A stretch of DNA of 64,000 nt from Leptolyngbya sp. FACHB-8 (lineage in GTDB: Bacteria > Cyanobacteriota > Cyanobacteriia > Elainellales > Elainellaceae). The stretch lies in the NCBI RefSeq assembly GCF_014695575.1, contig NZ_JACJOO010000048.1, positions 1 to 64,000 of the forward strand, in the 5' to 3' direction. The notes beneath the pieces were generated by a model. It did no database searches. It was not told where the DNA came from and saw nothing but the letters and a program-made list of their open reading frames with translations. The translations under genes and the position numbers were made by a program. Below, one piece after another: positions 61,903-64,000 of this stretch (its first letter is position 1; each line of letters begins with the position of its first letter).

Positions 61903-62307
61903 TTAGGGACCGTTACGTTGGAACAGGAAGGAATAGCCTGCGTACTCATCCCCCTCATAAAGCACCACGAACCACGTTTGTGGATCGAAGGCCAGAGGAT
62001 AAACCTCCCGTTCTGCAGCAACTCCCTCACGAATTTCAACCTTGGGTAGGCGGCAGTAGGGCTCGCTCACAACGGCTTGGACAGCTTCTTTGCGATCGCG
62101 CTCAGGAATAGCCAAAAGTTTGGCTAACTCATCCCGACCCAGTATAGAGCTCGGTTGCACGATCTCGGCACAGTTATTGCTAACCTGTTTGGGCTTCCAG
62201 GTATCTCGCATATCGGCCAGCATACTCATCATTACTAGCATTGAGCCGCCTACAAGAAAATACTGGAAATTGGAGGAGCGACGAGCAGGCTTACGAGGCT
62301 TCATCAT
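61903..62307 (-). CDS. Hypothetical single-helix membrane protein, 134 aa
   Basis: A basic N-terminus (MMKPRKPARR), one membrane helix (about 15-32) and a soluble domain with C44 and C85 possibly disulfide-bonded; ends FLFQRNGP. Not recognised. It is the last gene of a three-gene unit: its ATG overlaps the 29-residue gene upstream. Confidence 0.65.
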   Translation of the reverse strand: MMKPRKPARRSSNFQYFLVGGSMLVMMSMLADMRDTWKPKQVSNNCAEIVQPSSILGRDELAKLLAIPERDRKEAVQAVVSEPYCRLPKVEIREGVAAEREVYPLAFDPQTWFVVLYEGDEYAGYSFLFQRNGP

Positions 62308-62380
62308 GACGGCCCTCCCCAGCCAGCATCAGGCAGGACAGAACGATTAATAACCAGGCAGCACCAAGAATAATACTCAT
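62291..62380 (-). CDS. 29-residue membrane protein
   Basis: Reads MSIILGAAWLLIVLSCLMLA and then GEGRHDEAS: one membrane helix with a short polar tail. It has a strong ribosome site GGAGGAAAAC before the ATG at 62380. Its ATG overlaps the stop of the gene upstream (ATGA, 62377-62380), and its 3' end overlaps the start of the gene downstream. Such small membrane proteins are usually subunits or regulators of a larger complex. Function unknown. Confidence 0.65.
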   Translation of the reverse strand: MSIILGAAWLLIVLSCLMLAGEGRHDEAS

Positions 62381-62721
62381 AGTTTTCCTCCAAGAAGTAG
62401 ACCCATTGCGGTCAGCGTTAAGCGATATCCCAACACCAGGCTTAAGGGGGGAGCCCACGTTGCCAGGCTGATAGCTAGTACAGATGGGAGGGCCAAAATT
62501 AATGCGACAGGCACCCAAAGGATGGGCATCGCTGTCAAAACAAAATCAGCCACCATACGTAGAACGGCCGCCCCAGCAACCCACAGTAAAGCCTCCAGAA
62601 GAATGGCGCGATCGCCCCGAGGCGGCGACAGCAGTGTTTTCACCCGCATCCAAGAGGGTGCAGGAGAACGGCGAGAAACGAGCAGCGGAGACCTGGGAGA
62701 AAGCGGGTGGCGACTGTCCAT
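62377..62721 (-). CDS. Hypothetical membrane protein, 114 aa
   Basis: From ATG 62721 (62745 would add eight residues). A basic N-terminus, then two or three helices (about 45-65, 68-88, 92-112). Not recognised; it may be a small subunit of a complex with the two genes after it. First gene of the unit, translationally coupled to the 29-residue gene. Confidence 0.55.
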   Translation of the reverse strand: MDSRHPLSPRSPLLVSRRSPAPSWMRVKTLLSPPRGDRAILLEALLWVAGAAVLRMVADFVLTAMPILWVPVALILALPSVLAISLATWAPPLSLVLGYRLTLTAMGLLLGGKL

Positions 62722-62845
62722 AGAAATATAGCTAAAGTAGTACATCTGAACTTATGGTGCAAGTGTACTATAAATTTGCTATAAAGCAAGGGCTCTATCG
62801 AAGAAATTTCCAGCCCATATCCCTGTAAGAATGCTGCCGATCCGG

Positions 62846-62930
62846 TAATAGACCTCCTGCATGAATCAGTTCCTGAGGGTGTGAATCGTTGCGCGGTGAA
62901 GCCGCGCAACGATTCACACAGGAAGTCTAA
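62846..62930. repeat. Palindromic element, relative of 110-176
   Basis: Core hairpin 62879-62919: 18-bp arms, GAA loop closed by T:G. Outer TAATAGACCTCCTG and GGAAGTCTAATG match the reverse complement of 110-193. One arm position differs in a paired way (C:G to T:A). Confidence 0.85.
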
Positions 62931-63043
62931 TGTGGGGGTAGGCAGGGTAGGTGTTTGATTGGCGGTTTAGAAGGCGATGTGAGCCGCACCATCGTTCTTA
63001 ACGATCGCGCACAGCACTGTAGACTGAAACCATTGCGGGTTGA

Positions 63044-63988
63044 GTGTCCACTTCTATGCATCAAGGTGATTCCCGTTGGGACAGCGCTGAGCGCCCCTCA
63101 TTCTGGAGCGTTTGGGGGCCGCGCCTGACTCCTTATTTATTTCTGGCTCCAGCCCTATTGATTTTGGGGCTGACCGTGTTTTTCCCGGCGGTGCAAGCAT
63201 TTTTGCTGAGCTTCACCCAGTACCAGTTTGATGTGACACAGCCTCCGGAGTGGGTGGGCCTGGAGAATATGCAGCGCTTGCTGCGTGACAAAGTGTTCTG
63301 GGAAGTCCTGGGAAACACCCTGCTTTACCTCGTTTGTGTGGTTCCGCTACTGGTAATCTTCCCGCTGCTGCTGGCAATTTTGGTCAACCGGGTGCTGCCA
63401 GGGATGCACTGGTTCCGCGCGGCGTACTATACCCCAGTGGTGATCTCGATGGTTGTGGCAGGCATTGCCTGGAAATGGCTTTATACCGAAAATGGGCTGC
63501 TCAACCAGTTCCTCAAGGCGTTCCACCTGTCGAAAGACGGCATTCCCTGGTTGACTAGCCCTAGCATGGCCCTGTTTAGCGTGATGGCTGTAACGGTGTG
63601 GAAAGGGTTGGGTTACTACATGGTGATTTACCTGGCCGGGTTGCAGTCCATTCCAGCAGACTTGTACGAAGCGGCTTCCATTGACGGTTCGGTGGGCTGG
63701 CAAAAGCATTGGGATATTACCATTCCCTTGATGCGGCCCTACTTGTTCCTGGTGGCTGTCATTTCATCTATTTCGGCCACTAAGGTCTTCGAAGAGATTT
63801 ATGTGATGACTCAGGGGGGGCCTCGCAACAGCTCGAAAACGATTGTGTACTACGTTTACGAGCAGGCGTTTCAAGATTTGGAGATCAACTATGCCTGTAC
63901 GGTTGGCTTAGCTCTCTTCTTGCTAATTCTTGGGCTCTCAATGGTGCGGTTGATTGTAAGCCGAGGGGAGCCGGGAGCGATCGCATAA
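63044..63988 (+). CDS. Carbohydrate ABC transporter permease (MalF/UgpA type)
   Basis: A 314-residue permease with six helices (about 30-52, 92-115, 125-145, 170-200, 230-250, 285-305). The EAA motif lies near residue 215 (YEAASIDGSVGWQKHWDITIPLM), the contact point for the ATPase. It imports sugars or glycerol compounds; the partners (second permease, binding protein, ATPase) would be beyond the window edge. GTG start at 63044 or ATG at 63056. Confidence 0.9.
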   Translation: MSTSMHQGDSRWDSAERPSFWSVWGPRLTPYLFLAPALLILGLTVFFPAVQAFLLSFTQYQFDVTQPPEWVGLENMQRLLRDKVFWEVLGNTLLYLVCVVPLLVIFPLLLAILVNRVLPGMHWFRAAYYTPVVISMVVAGIAWKWLYTENGLLNQFLKAFHLSKDGIPWLTSPSMALFSVMAVTVWKGLGYYMVIYLAGLQSIPADLYEAASIDGSVGWQKHWDITIPLMRPYLFLVAVISSISATKVFEEIYVMTQGGPRNSSKTIVYYVYEQAFQDLEINYACTVGLALFLLILGLSMVRLIVSRGEPGAIA

Positions 63989-64000
63989 AACCGCAAAAAA

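Overview
This window is chromosomal DNA from a cyanobacterium. The evidence is the NDH-1 pair ndhF/ndhD, the phycobilisome-degradation protein NblA, a probable NblR regulator, glycolate dehydrogenase subunits GlcE/GlcF, a Nat-type neutral amino acid transporter pair, several cyanobacteria-only DUF families (DUF1830, DUF4079, DUF2993), and dozens of HIP1 octamers (GCGATCGC). No rRNA, CRISPR array, prophage or transposase gene was found. The genus cannot be fixed from the sequence alone.

Layout. 1-15 kb: an unknown gene, a KGG stress protein, a thioredoxin-fold photosystem I factor, an ABC ATPase operon, DUF4079 and DUF1830 genes, a B12-type radical SAM protein, DUF411, coaBC, ndhD/ndhF and cysE. 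15-30 kb: DUF58, an AarF/UbiB-type ABC1 kinase, a PP2C phosphatase, nblA, a universal stress protein, a Ser/Thr kinase, livG/livM and glcE/glcF. 30-45 kb: a multi-PAS histidine kinase, dCMP deaminase, dUTPase, a PPC/TPR protein, exbB/exbD with DUF2993, nadK, nblR, DUF192, a DUF697 GTPase, tRNA-fMet and a DUF255 thioredoxin protein. 45-64 kb: a tandem-cyclase protein, tRNA-Leu(GAG), a response regulator, recR, an MFS transporter, a lipoprotein, FAD oxidase, a cobalamin-binding-like protein, an alpha/beta hydrolase, FHA, DprA-like, MAPEG and YajQ proteins, a secreted lysozyme-like protein, a three-gene membrane operon and a sugar ABC permease.

The most unusual content lies between the genes. 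Nearly every intergenic gap holds one or more long palindromes, many with perfect arms of 15-36 bp. About 20 have a 3-base centre; in all but one that triloop is closed by a C:G pair (C-NNN-G, often C-GAA-G), and the exception has a T:G pair. At least five sequence families can be told apart, and some show marks of transposition. Two 132-133 bp copies (34854, 51573) have terminal inverted repeats and different perfect 9-bp flanking direct repeats. A second family (29641, 40842 and relatives) has about 18-20 bp terminal repeats and 5-7 bp flanking repeats that include the stop codon of the upstream gene. A third (57645, 61795) is flanked by TA. Arms covary between copies, and in two families the triloop is inverted relative to its flanks. 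I read these as non-autonomous hairpin-based mobile elements; no mobilising enzyme is encoded here.

Other points worth checking are a recR gene whose only full-length start appears to be ACG, a tandem nucleotide cyclase whose two domains split the catalytic residues as in mammalian adenylyl cyclases, an enlarged LivM permease, and a 29-residue membrane protein coupled to both of its operon neighbours.
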